From: Paenibacillus sp. YN15
Lineage (GTDB): Bacteria; Bacillota; Bacilli; Paenibacillales; NBRC-103111
Length of the DNA stretch: 58,516 bases
Assembly: GCF_003285005.1 (NCBI RefSeq)
Contig: NZ_QMFA01000044.1
Coordinates: forward strand, 1 to 58,516
Direction of reading: 5' to 3'
Position numbers and translations under genes: made by a program. This document shows, in pieces, positions 51,035-58,516 of the stretch. How positions within the stretch are numbered: the stretch's first letter is position 1; every line of letters begins with the position of its first letter. The notes below the pieces were generated by a model, which was given only the letters and a program-made list of their open reading frames with translations, was not told the origin of the DNA and did no database searches.

Positions 51035-52869
51035 GGTCTCATTCCTCCTTTTTGTTCCAGCGGCAGCAGCAGCCGAATGGTTGTGCCCGCTCCCTCTTTA
51101 GATATGATTTTGACCCCGTAGGGTTCCCCGTAAAGCAAATTCAAACGGCGGATCACACTGCGGATGCCGATATGAATCCGTTTGCTGCCCAGTACCGGGC
51201 CTTCTTCCTGACGGCTGTCGCTTCTGGGGGTTGCTGCTGTGGAGACGATACGCTCGATCTCCGCTTCACCCATTCCCTTGCCGTTGTCAGTAATCTCAAT
51301 GATCAGCGCCGCCTGCGGACTGGACCCTTCTTCATCAAAATCCGCTTGGCCAAAGGCTGCTTTGATGACCAGTGCCCTGGCCAGCAGTTGGTCCGCAAAG
51401 GCATGGACGAACACATTCTCCACCAGAGGCTGAAGAATCAACCGGGGCACCAGCGCCTGCTCTGTACCTTCTTCCATCTGGATAATGGTCTCAAATTCAT
51501 CTCCGTACCGGGTGTTCTGAATGGTCAGATAATTGCGGATCTGGGCCATCTCCTCACGCAATTCCGTCACGGTTCCGGCTGGTTCAAGGGCATAACGAAG
51601 CATATTCGAAAGAGAGATCACCAGCTTCGCCGTTTCCCGGTCATCCTTCAAATACAGCTTCCAGTAGATCGTATCCAGGGTATTGTGGAGAAAATGGGGA
51701 TTCAGTTGGGTTTGCAGCGCCGTAAGCTCTGCTTCCCGTTCATTCAGCTGCCGCTCGTATACCTCCTTGATCAGCAATTCCAGATTCTCCGCCATGGAGT
51801 TAAAGCTGTGCCCGATATAGGCCAGTTCGTCACCGGTCTGCACCGCCACTCTCGTTCCCATATTTCCATCCTGCATCTGACGCATGCCCTGCACCAGTTG
51901 GCGCAAGGGCCGAAACAACCGCCTGCCGCTCCACGAAATCAGCGCCGCCGCCATCAGTACGCCCAGAATGCCCACCAGCATGGAGATTTTGAAGATTACC
52001 GAGCTTTTTTCCTGGAGAGAATCCAGGGCCACCCTGCTGATTAGAGTGAAATTCACTTGCTTGGAGTAGCTTTTCACATATAAATAGGAGGTTCCGTCAT
52101 TTGTCATTACCTTACTGCCGGAAAACTTCGCCGGAGCAGGAAGCTGTTCCATTTCCCATTCACGCATGTCCGTATATACCAGTTCTTCCTGCCGGTCGAA
52201 CAAAAACACATTGGCCCGCTCGTTGCTGACCAATTCCTTCAAATCCTCGGAGAACAAAGATTCTTCAAATAGCATGACCATTGTTCCATATTGCTGCAAG
52301 TCCTTATTCTTCATATAGCGGGCCGCCGCGAAAAAGTTCCGGTAGCCGGAATCGTCTGTCGAATTTTGTATCCTGACAGGGAACCAGACCAGGTTGCCCG
52401 ACGAACCCTCCAGCCGTCTCTTAACCTCCGTATAGGTTTCCTGATCCAGAGAATTTTTGGAGGAAGGGGACACACTGAAGAAAAAGCTGTTGTCCTTTTT
52501 GTCATAAAGAAACATGGAATTTAATTTGTTCTCGTCGTTTTTGACCTGATACAGAAGCTGGTTCAGTTCATCCTGATCGACAAGCTGCGTATGGCTCTCC
52601 CGTACCTCCGATTCCCCCGAACGCCGCACCACTTGCTCAATATAAGGGTGGAAGACAATGAAATTGGAGATGCGGTAGATATCGCGCAGCTGAAGATCAA
52701 GCCTGGCAGCAGCCTGCTCATTCGCCTTGGTAAACTGCTTGCTGATCTCTTCGGTAAACAGGCTTACATTGATCCGGAAGGAAATATAGCCCGATACCAC
52801 GAAGGCAAGCATGATGATAAGCGACATATGAACCATGATCCGTGCGGAAAAACTAATGCGTTTCGGCAT
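51031..52869 (-). CDS. Sensor histidine kinase, YesM type
   Basis: The 612-residue membrane kinase has a helix near the N-terminus (MVHMSLIIMLAFVVSGYISF), an extracellular Cache-like sensor, a second helix (ISMLVGILGVLMAAALISW) and a HAMP segment. A His_kinase domain with LNPHFLHNTLD and an ATPase domain with DNGKGMGEAEIERIV follow. The ATG nine bases after GGGAGAGG was chosen; the longer frame begins at a TTG inside that site. It would sense extracellular oligosaccharide, possibly with the binding protein, and drive the YesN-like regulator. Confidence 0.94.
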   Translation of the reverse strand: MPKRISFSARIMVHMSLIIMLAFVVSGYISFRINVSLFTEEISKQFTKANEQAAARLDLQLRDIYRISNFIVFHPYIEQVVRRSGESEVRESHTQLVDQDELNQLLYQVKNDENKLNSMFLYDKKDNSFFFSVSPSSKNSLDQETYTEVKRRLEGSSGNLVWFPVRIQNSTDDSGYRNFFAAARYMKNKDLQQYGTMVMLFEESLFSEDLKELVSNERANVFLFDRQEELVYTDMREWEMEQLPAPAKFSGSKVMTNDGTSYLYVKSYSKQVNFTLISRVALDSLQEKSSVIFKISMLVGILGVLMAAALISWSGRRLFRPLRQLVQGMRQMQDGNMGTRVAVQTGDELAYIGHSFNSMAENLELLIKEVYERQLNEREAELTALQTQLNPHFLHNTLDTIYWKLYLKDDRETAKLVISLSNMLRYALEPAGTVTELREEMAQIRNYLTIQNTRYGDEFETIIQMEEGTEQALVPRLILQPLVENVFVHAFADQLLARALVIKAAFGQADFDEEGSSPQAALIIEITDNGKGMGEAEIERIVSTAATPRSDSRQEEGPVLGSKRIHIGIRSVIRRLNLLYGEPYGVKIISKEGAGTTIRLLLPLEQKGGMRP

Positions 52870-53088
52870 GGGTGTTTTCCTCTCCCGCAAGAGCCGGAGC
52901 CTATCCGGCCGCGTGTGGTTATTTTGTGCATTTTATTTGAATGCCCGGCACACGGACAACCGGGACATAGAGCAATCATAAGGGCTTGCCCTCCTTTCAT
53001 GATGGATGAAAAAGCCGTATTTTTCAATGAAAAATCTCATTTGCAACCGCAACCACTATAACACGGAACAGGATAGGGGGAGTTGACC
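52870..53088. other. Divergent intergenic region
   Basis: No gene is seen. The region separates the two-component operon from a decayed plus-strand gene and contains a small CCCGGCACACGGACAACCGGG hairpin split in two arms (CCCGG / CCGGG) near 52952. Promoter boxes are not clear. Confidence 0.4.
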
Positions 53089-53345
53089 ATGAATGTGAGC
53101 AGCTTAAATGAACAGGATTATACAAGACGGTGTACAGCGGCTGGCTGGGCAAAAATATCGGGGACATGTTGAGGGACGTGGACGAAGGGAAGGAAGAATT
53201 GCTTACCGCAAGCTGGCGGACGGGCCGCTGGAGAATGACGATTTGGACTGCAGTTGGTTTGGCAGCAGCTGCCGCGGCGGAGGAAACAAAGGGGTATCAA
53301 GAGCTTTAGCTGCTCTGGCTGGGCCCGCAGGGCATAATGAATCCG
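53089..53345 (+). pseudogene. Remnant of an ADP-ribosylglycohydrolase-family gene
   Basis: A good ribosome site (AGGGGGAG) and ATG remain, but the frame stops after 27 codons. Family-like pieces are spread over all three frames: VYSGWLGKNIGDML near 53130-53175, GPLENDDLD near 53220-53250 and LAALAGPAG-type sequence near 53305. These resemble the KVYSGWLGKNIGG and GPLPNDDTD blocks of ADP-ribosylglycohydrolases. The rest of the roughly 300-codon gene is missing and repeats follow directly. I conclude it is frameshifted and truncated; the family call rests on those two blocks. Confidence 0.6.
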
Positions 53346-53399
53346 TATGGAATCGGCCAACCGTCCCATTTACCCGCCAAGCAGCCCGCAGCGCCGCCA

Positions 53400-53685
53400 G
53401 AGGTTTACGTGCTTTCGGCGGCAACGGAACTCAGTAAGCTCGGATTGCAGTTGCTCCAATGGCAACGGAACTCAGTAGGCTCGGATTGCAGATGCTCCAA
53501 TGGCAACGGAACTCAGCGACGCTTAAACGGGAAAAAGGGCCTCTCCGCCATTTTTGCGGAACTGAGAGGCCCTTATAGCTGAGCAGACAGCCGGAATAGC
53601 GGGATTTGCGCCCAATAAGGGTGCATAAGAGCTCCTTAGTTCCGCTATATCTCAAAGCCGGCATATTTTCGTGTTTAAGCGCTCC
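53400..53685. repeat. Cluster of CGGAACTCAG / CAGTTCCG repeats
   Basis: GGCAACGGAACTCAGTARGCTCGGATTGCAG-type units (about 41 bases, shown here in consensus and split by variable bases) occur two to three times between 53419 and 53520. Inverted elements GCGGAACTGAGAGG, CTTAGTTCCGC and CTCAGTTCCGC follow. They belong to the same family as the 71-bp repeats at 0.1 and 23.7 kb. No gene is supported. Confidence 0.7.
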
Positions 53686-55209
53686 TCAGTTCCGCAAGGC
53701 TCCACCGCCGCGGTCATCCTTGCCGCCGCTGCGCCCGGCGGGCCGGACAGCGCCCACCAGCCGCGCCACCAGGCGGCTGGCCCGCTCCGGCGGCGGTGAA
53801 ACGCCGCCGGCATCCCCCGCCCCGCTGCCCCGGGGCGGGTCAACCCCATAGCGCGCCGCGCCATATTGGCGCACCAGCTCCCCCAGCGCATCCCGCTCCT
53901 GCTTCACAGCGGGATGCGCTTCCTCCAGCCGCGCGGCGTACTCCCGCGGCGTCTCGGCCGGCTTCGCCGGCCAGCCCTTCTCCTCCATGCCCCGGAGAAG
54001 GGCCTGGTACACCTGCCGGACGCCTGTGGCTCCCGGCACATAACTGAGCCGCGGCGGCGCGGCCTCCTTCATCCGCACCAGGCGGATGGCGGGATTGGCC
54101 ACAGCCTCCGCCGGCTTCTTCCGGGAGCGGTAGCGGTACATGGCCGCCAGCAGCGCTACCGCAACCACAAGGACAAACCCCAGCCAGACCACACCGGGAA
54201 TATGGGCGGACTCCGCCATCGCCGCCAGTTCCTCTGGAGAGGGGGGCTCCTCCTGCATACTACCCCCGCCTATAATAGGCAGCCCCCCTAAATCCATCGT
54301 AAAGGTAATGTCCAGCCCCAGCCAATCCACCAGCATAAACAACCCCGTCCCCACTAGGGCAAAGGCCAGCATCGCTCCCGGAAACACCAGCAGCAGCAAC
54401 AGCAGCGCCAGGACAATCCCCAGGAACACAAGGATTCCCAGCAAACCGGGGACCCCTGCGCCGCCGTCCAGCCGCTGGGCGTAGATCAGCCCGAATCCCC
54501 GCAGGAGCAGGTACACAGCGGCAGCAGCCGCCAACAGCGGATGATCCGCCGTATGCGTGAAGCCCACCAGGATCAGCGCCGGGACAGCGAAGCATTCCCA
54601 CAGAAAAAAGCTGCGGAACCGTTCCGACGCCGTTTGGGAGCCCTCCAGCCATAAGCTTGCGCGGGCCACAAAAACAAAGGCCAGCACCGCTTCCCAGACC
54701 AGAAAGCCCGTCCGCCCGACAACCGCAAGCACCACAGCGGCAGCAATGAAAACGGCCAGCGCGCCGCCCACAAAAGCGGACCGGTAGCCGTATAGACGCT
54801 CCACCTTTTTCATCCCATATCCGGTCAAAAGAGCGAAGGGAACAAAAAGCAGCAAAAGAAGCCGCTCACCTCCCGAGGCAGCCGGGGCAAAAGGCAGCAG
54901 ACCGCACAGCAGCACCGCAGCCTCCAGAGCAAAGAACAGCCACATGCTCATCTTGCTTCCGCCACTGCCCTCCGTATACTCACGCCCTGCCGTGCTTCCA
55001 CCACTGCCTTCCATATACTCACGCTCCGCCTTGCTTCCACCACTGCCTTCCATATACTCACGCTCCGCCTTGCTTCCACCACTGCCCTCCGTATACTCAC
55101 GCCCTGCCGTGCTTCCGCCACTGCCCTCCGTATACTCACGCCCAGCCTTGCCTCCACCACTGCCTTCCATATACTCACGCTCCGCCTTGCTTCCGCCACT
55201 ACCCGCCAT
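53686..55209 (-). CDS. Membrane protein with DUF4129-type C-terminus and N-terminal repeat
   Basis: The 507-residue product begins with about 85 residues of 13-residue repeats (GSGGSKAEREYME and GSGGSTAGREYTE variants). Some nine to ten hydrophobic helices follow, then a cytoplasmic C-terminal domain with YQALLRGMEEKGWPAKPAETPREYAARL, the DUF4129 pattern usual at the end of MoxR-DUF58-transglutaminase operons. No transglutaminase core is visible. The ATG overlaps the DUF58 stop by 11 bases. A second possible start (MSMWLFFALE) lies after the repeats, at codon 87, with a weaker ribosome site, so the repeat may be translated or not. The system is linked to cell-envelope functions in other bacteria; the exact role is unknown. 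Confidence 0.8.
   Translation of the reverse strand: MAGSGGSKAEREYMEGSGGGKAGREYTEGSGGSTAGREYTEGSGGSKAEREYMEGSGGSKAEREYMEGSGGSTAGREYTEGSGGSKMSMWLFFALEAAVLLCGLLPFAPAASGGERLLLLLFVPFALLTGYGMKKVERLYGYRSAFVGGALAVFIAAAVVLAVVGRTGFLVWEAVLAFVFVARASLWLEGSQTASERFRSFFLWECFAVPALILVGFTHTADHPLLAAAAAVYLLLRGFGLIYAQRLDGGAGVPGLLGILVFLGIVLALLLLLLVFPGAMLAFALVGTGLFMLVDWLGLDITFTMDLGGLPIIGGGSMQEEPPSPEELAAMAESAHIPGVVWLGFVLVVAVALLAAMYRYRSRKKPAEAVANPAIRLVRMKEAAPPRLSYVPGATGVRQVYQALLRGMEEKGWPAKPAETPREYAARLEEAHPAVKQERDALGELVRQYGAARYGVDPPRGSGAGDAGGVSPPPERASRLVARLVGAVRPAGRSGGKDDRGGGALRN
54958..55191 (-). repeat. 39-bp minisatellite, six units
   Basis: Six head-to-tail units of exactly 39 bases start at 54958, 54997, 55036, 55075, 55114 and 55153, with a partial seventh after 55191. 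Two sequence types alternate (CCCTCCGTATACTCACGCCC and CCTTCCATATACTCACGCTC cores). Being a multiple of three, the array keeps the frame of the overlying gene. Confidence 0.95.
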
Positions 55210-56356
55210 ACGCCAACGCCTCCTCCCTGCCGCGGAGTTGCTCTCCTTCTACTTCCCCGGTCTGGCCGCGGCGGTTCTGCCCGCGGCTAACCTCTCCGCT
55301 GCCGCTCCCCTGCTCCAGATCCGCCACATGCACCGGGCAGCCCAGCCGCCGGAGCGCCTCCAGGGACCGGGAGCTCTCCGCGTCCCGGTAATCCGTCACC
55401 AGCACCACCGTATCCCCCGGACGGACTGCCCGGCCGGCGGCCCGGAGCATGTCCGCCTGGGAGCCTGACGTATACCGGGACAGGGAACCCAGCCGGTTGG
55501 CCAACCGTTCAGGCTGCACCGGCCCTGCGGCAGGCGGCAGCTCCGTAGAGCTGCCCAAGCTATCCGAGAGGTTGGTCAGAAAACCCACCTCTGCCTGCTC
55601 ACCCGTTAGCTGCACAGCCAGCTGCAGCACATGCTCACACAGCCTGTCCAGCCGGTCCCGGGAGGCCACAGCCCACTGCTCTGTGCTCATCTGGCCGTTA
55701 AGCAGCAGCCACACCCGGGCATCCGCCGTATGCCCGAACTGCTTCACCATCAGCCCGCCTGTACGGGCAGTGGCAAACCAGCTGACGCTTTTCAGCGGAT
55801 CTCCGCTTGCATAAGGCCGCACTCCGGTAAACAGGCTGGGGTCCTCCTGAATAAAACGCCGCACCCGGATCTCCCCCATAAGCCCGTCCAGCAGCCTGCG
55901 GCCCGCGCCGGGAGCCAGCCTGGCAGGCCGGATAACCACCTGCATCTGCGGATACACCGTCAGAATGCTGCGCTGCAGGCCAAACAGATCCACACACTCC
56001 AGCACCGCCTGATTCCAGCGGGCCACTCCCCGCCGGACGGCCACCGCCGATACAATCAGCTCCGCAGACTGGCGGGCCAGCAGATAGGTATCCAGCCGGA
56101 CCCGGCGTTCGCCGCCGCTTCCCAGAAGCGCAAGCTCATCCGGCAGCACAAAATCCAAGCGAATCTTCGGGCAGGGCAAACGGGTGGGATTCACCACCCG
56201 AATCCGCAGCTCCAGCTCTTCGCCGGGGTCCGCATAATCCCGGGACACACGAACCTCCAGCCGAACCCGGGGATAGACCCGCCTTTCCCAATAGTTAGGA
56301 GCCGCCCACAGTCCAACCAGGAGCATCACCAAACCCAGCCAAAGCAAAAACCACAT
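55199..56356 (-). CDS. DUF58 domain protein
   Basis: The 385-residue protein has two N-terminal hydrophobic stretches merging into one anchor (WFLLWLGLVMLLVGLWAAP) and a beta-rich middle. The DUF58 signature is FTGVRPYASGDPLKSVSWFATARTG in parts, followed by a von Willebrand-like fold (ARVWLLLNGQ, GDTVVLVTDYRD). DUF58 proteins act with MoxR ATPases as a chaperone-like pair. GGGAAGGGGGG precedes the ATG. It is 70 bases behind the MoxR gene and overlaps the DUF4129 gene. The C-terminus is extended by an Arg/Glu/Gly-rich tail. Confidence 0.92.
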   Translation of the reverse strand: MWFLLWLGLVMLLVGLWAAPNYWERRVYPRVRLEVRVSRDYADPGEELELRIRVVNPTRLPCPKIRLDFVLPDELALLGSGGERRVRLDTYLLARQSAELIVSAVAVRRGVARWNQAVLECVDLFGLQRSILTVYPQMQVVIRPARLAPGAGRRLLDGLMGEIRVRRFIQEDPSLFTGVRPYASGDPLKSVSWFATARTGGLMVKQFGHTADARVWLLLNGQMSTEQWAVASRDRLDRLCEHVLQLAVQLTGEQAEVGFLTNLSDSLGSSTELPPAAGPVQPERLANRLGSLSRYTSGSQADMLRAAGRAVRPGDTVVLVTDYRDAESSRSLEALRRLGCPVHVADLEQGSGSGEVSRGQNRRGQTGEVEGEQLRGREEALAYGG

Positions 56357-56426
56357 GCCGCATCCCCCCTTCCCTCCGGAGCAGCCTGCCGTTTCCCCAT
56401 GCTTTCAGAAAAAACCGGCCGCCGCC

Positions 56427-57383
56427 TCATACGGATTGTGCCGCCAGCTCCGTGGGAACCGGAATCTCCGCCAGAAGTCCCGCCAACACCTGCTCCTCGG
56501 TAAATTCCCTGGCGCGGAATTCCGGCATCAACTGAATACGGTGGGCAAAAACGGGAATTACCGCCTCCTTCACATCATCGGGGGTCACATAATCCCTTCC
56601 GTCCAGACTGGCCAAGGCCTGGGCCACAGCCAGCAGCGCCAACCCGGCCCGGGGGCTGGCCCCGAACAGGAACCGCTTATCCTCCCGGGTGGACCGGACC
56701 ACCCGCAGCAGATAATCCTCTACCTCCTGAGCGATCCGGACCTGCCGGCATTCCAAGCGGCATTGCCGCAGCATCTCCGGGGTAATAACCGCCTGCGGAG
56801 TCTCCGGCGTTACAGCCGACCGGAACCGGTGCAGAATTTGCGACTCCTGCTCCAAACTGGGATAACCCAGCCGCACCTTCAGCAGGAAGCGGTCCAGCTG
56901 GGCCTCCGGCAGCGGAAACACTCCCTGGGATTCCAGCGGATTTTGCGTGGCAATCACAAAAAACGGCTCCTCCAGCTTCTCCGACAGCCCGTCCAGGCTG
57001 ATCTGCCCCTCCGCCATCGCCTCCAGCAGAGCCGACGCCGTGCGGGGCGTAGCCCGGTTGATTTCATCGAACAGGAGAAACTGCGTGAATATGGGGCCTT
57101 TCCGCAAAGTGAATTCTCCCGTGTGAGGCTGATACACCAGCCCGCCCAGCAAATCCTGGGGTAGCAAATCCGGCGTAGCCTGCACCCGCGTAAAACGCGC
57201 ATCGAAGCCCTTTGCCATGGCCTTGGCCAAGGTGGTCTTCCCGGTGCCCGGCACATCCTCCAAAAGCACATGGCCCTCTGCCAACAGCGCTGCCGTCATC
57301 AGCCGGATGGACTGCTCCTGTCCGACTACCAGCTTGCCCACCTCCGCACACAGGCGGTTGTACAGCTCCTTTGTTCCCGTCAT
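56427..57383 (-). CDS. MoxR-family AAA ATPase
   Basis: The 318-residue ATPase has Walker A in LLEDVPGTGKTTLAKAMA, Walker B in FLLFDEINRATP, sensor 1 in FVIATQNPLESQG and FPLPEAQLDRF, and a C-terminal lid domain with sensor 2 (GASPRAG). MoxR proteins remodel or insert metal in partner proteins bearing von Willebrand folds, here probably the DUF58 protein. I chose the ATG at MTGTKELYN, which fits the family start; the frame continues to 57629 but those residues look unrelated. The ribosome site is weak (GGGTGCGG). Confidence 0.93.
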   Translation of the reverse strand: MTGTKELYNRLCAEVGKLVVGQEQSIRLMTAALLAEGHVLLEDVPGTGKTTLAKAMAKGFDARFTRVQATPDLLPQDLLGGLVYQPHTGEFTLRKGPIFTQFLLFDEINRATPRTASALLEAMAEGQISLDGLSEKLEEPFFVIATQNPLESQGVFPLPEAQLDRFLLKVRLGYPSLEQESQILHRFRSAVTPETPQAVITPEMLRQCRLECRQVRIAQEVEDYLLRVVRSTREDKRFLFGASPRAGLALLAVAQALASLDGRDYVTPDDVKEAVIPVFAHRIQLMPEFRAREFTEEQVLAGLLAEIPVPTELAAQSV

Positions 57384-57581
57384 GTCCGCACCCAACTTTC
57401 CAGTAGATTTTAATAGAAGGATACCACAAACCCCATTCCCCTTCAGCAAAAAAATTCCATTATCACCGCGGCTCGTCATAACCTTGTTCAACTGCGCCCG
57501 ATCCTTTATAATGAAAGGCAACTGACGGATTGTGCTTTTTTTACGAAAATGCAGTATACTGCGCTGCGCCGTTTTCATTCG

Positions 57582-57647
57582 GGGGCTCCCCCAAAAGTAC
57601 CCGGATTCCGCTTCGAAGCTTGTCGTCACTTTTGGGGGATTGTTTTT
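57582..57647 (+). repeat. 66-bp hairpin repeat, copy 2, in the AraC leader
   Basis: It has 61 of 66 bases in common with 12922-12987, including both 11-bp arms (CCCCCAAAAGT / ACTTTTGGGGG), the GCTTCGAAGC apex and the T run. Here the T run is followed at once by the GGAGGAG ribosome site of the AraC gene, so the hairpin stands where a transcription attenuator would. Confidence 0.85.
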
Positions 57648-57661
57648 TGGAGGAGAATGTT

Positions 57662-58453
57662 ATGATCACCCTGCTTAGCTGCGGCTACAATTATGTCCAT
57701 CCCACTGGAATACGGATCGTCCGTCCGAATGGTTCCGGCGACTATGCCTTTGTGCTGTTCCGCAGCCGGGCCGAAATTGTGGTCCATGATGTGCCCATGA
57801 CGGTGGACAAGAACACCTACATCCTCTTCCGGCCGGATACCGACCACCTGTACCGGGATGTGGAGCTGCCCTTCATCAATGACTGGTTTCACTGCAAAAG
57901 GGATGAGCTGGAGCCGTTCCTGGCCTCCCTGGACTTCCCCCTGGATACGCCGGTCAAAGCCGCCGACCCGCTTTTGATCTCCAAGACCATTATGGAGCTG
58001 CAGAGCATCAGCCGCCAAACCGGGCCCTTCCGGGACGCCATTCTCGATGCCGACTTGCGCTCCCTCCTTATGAAGCTTTGCTTGTGGCACACCCATGACC
58101 AGGCCCTTCCGGAGAAAACGGGACGCTACTACCGGCAATTGACGGACCTGCGCAACGAGCTGTACAGCTCTCCCGGAAACCGGCACAGGGTAGAGTCGCT
58201 GGCAGCGTCGGTAAATTTGAGCAAATCGTATTTTCAGCATCTGTACAAAGAGCTGTTCGGGGTCTCCGTGATGACGGATATTATTAACGGGCGGGTGGAT
58301 TATGCCGGGTATCTCCTGAACCATACCGAGCTGTCCGTCACAGCCATCGCCTCCATGTGCGGCTACGACAATGACACCCACTTTATGCGCCAATTCAAAA
58401 AAGTAACCGGCCGCACCCCCAGCCAATTCCGCGGAGGGCCTGCCCCAATGTAA
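57662..58453 (+). CDS. AraC-family transcriptional regulator
   Basis: The 263-residue soluble regulator has an N-terminal cupin-like sensing half (HPTGIRIVRPNGSGDYAFVLF, ILFRPDTDHLYRD). A C-terminal AraC helix-turn-helix pair follows (VNLSKSYFQHLYKELFGVSV; YDNDTHFMRQFKKVTGRTPSQFR). It probably responds to a sugar in the cytoplasm. The ATG lies after GGAGGAGAATGTT; the frame open from 57530 runs through the hairpin leader and is not used. No co-directional target is within the window. A terminator follows directly. Confidence 0.9.
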   Translation: MITLLSCGYNYVHPTGIRIVRPNGSGDYAFVLFRSRAEIVVHDVPMTVDKNTYILFRPDTDHLYRDVELPFINDWFHCKRDELEPFLASLDFPLDTPVKAADPLLISKTIMELQSISRQTGPFRDAILDADLRSLLMKLCLWHTHDQALPEKTGRYYRQLTDLRNELYSSPGNRHRVESLAASVNLSKSYFQHLYKELFGVSVMTDIINGRVDYAGYLLNHTELSVTAIASMCGYDNDTHFMRQFKKVTGRTPSQFRGGPAPM

Positions 58454-58459
58454 GAAAAA

Positions 58460-58493
58460 CCGTCAGGGAACATCGCCCTGACGGTCCTTTTTT
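58460..58493 (+). terminator. Terminator of the AraC gene
   Basis: A perfect 9-bp stem CCGTCAGGG / CCCTGACGG with loop AACATCG is followed by TCC and six T. It lies five bases past the stop codon. Confidence 0.93.
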
Positions 58494-58516
58494 ACGTTGG
58501 GAGAATATCGGAAATT

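Noticed and set aside
54958-55191. CRISPR-like array
   Set aside because: The 39-base units are head-to-tail without unique spacers, keep a coding frame, and no cas genes are present.
54944-55468. Plus-strand 174-residue frame rich in Leu-Pro-Ser repeats
   Set aside because: It is the reverse reading of the 39-bp minisatellite, open only because the repeat has no stop in that frame.

Overview
The window looks like a chromosome segment from a Paenibacillus-type Firmicute. The base composition is moderately GC-rich, strong AGGAGG-type ribosome binding sites are common, and the gene families fit: S-layer-homology (SLH) surface proteins, LplB/LplC-type sugar permeases encoded without an ATPase, membrane-bound AraC regulators, a YesM/YesN-like two-component pair and GH43 enzymes. 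The assignment is inferred from gene content only.

Region 1 (about 0.6-8.9 kb) is the most unusual part. A minus-strand operon encodes, in transcription order, a nucleotidyltransferase, an HPr-kinase-like protein, a PqqD-like leader-recognition protein, a SipW-type S24/S26 peptidase and an ABC exporter. This is the tailoring and export set of kinase-bearing lasso peptide clusters of the paeninodin type, but no lasso cyclase (asparagine-synthetase-like) and no B2 transglutaminase-like protease is present. About 3 kb away, a 53-codon gene with a YxxP-type leader (8771-8932) encodes the probable precursor. Between them lie a secreted clan GH-A glycosidase and a 78-residue XRE repressor. Three copies of the operator GATACA-N3-TGTATC sit on the promoters of the operon, the glycosidase and the precursor, tying these genes into one probable regulon. 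I read this as a RiPP system of undescribed type.

Region 2 (9-15.6 kb) is housekeeping: a Cys/Met-metabolism PLP enzyme, a NUDIX hydrolase, a nicotinate phosphoribosyltransferase and nicotinamidase pair for NAD salvage, and a small hypothetical gene. Intergenic repeats are frequent here.

Region 3 (14.5-23.5 kb) is a carbohydrate-uptake locus: a membrane AraC regulator coupled to an alpha/alpha-toroid-like protein, a divergent non-lipidated binding protein, then a lipoprotein binding protein with two permeases. Two tRNA genes (Arg-ACG, Gly-GCC) and rubrerythrin follow.

Region 4 (25-53 kb) is a plant-polysaccharide and surface-glycan locus: a CE12-like acetylesterase, a second membrane AraC plus binding protein pair, two GH43 enzymes, a 1461-residue SLH surface protein, a 2001-residue heparinase II/III-type lyase with SLH repeats and a coupled 83-residue protein, an ABC importer, and a YesN/YesM pair. 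A decayed ADP-ribosylglycohydrolase gene follows.

Region 5 (53.7-58.5 kb) holds a MoxR / DUF58 / DUF4129 operon, with a 39-bp minisatellite in the last gene, and an AraC activator whose leader contains a hairpin repeat also found at 12.9 kb.
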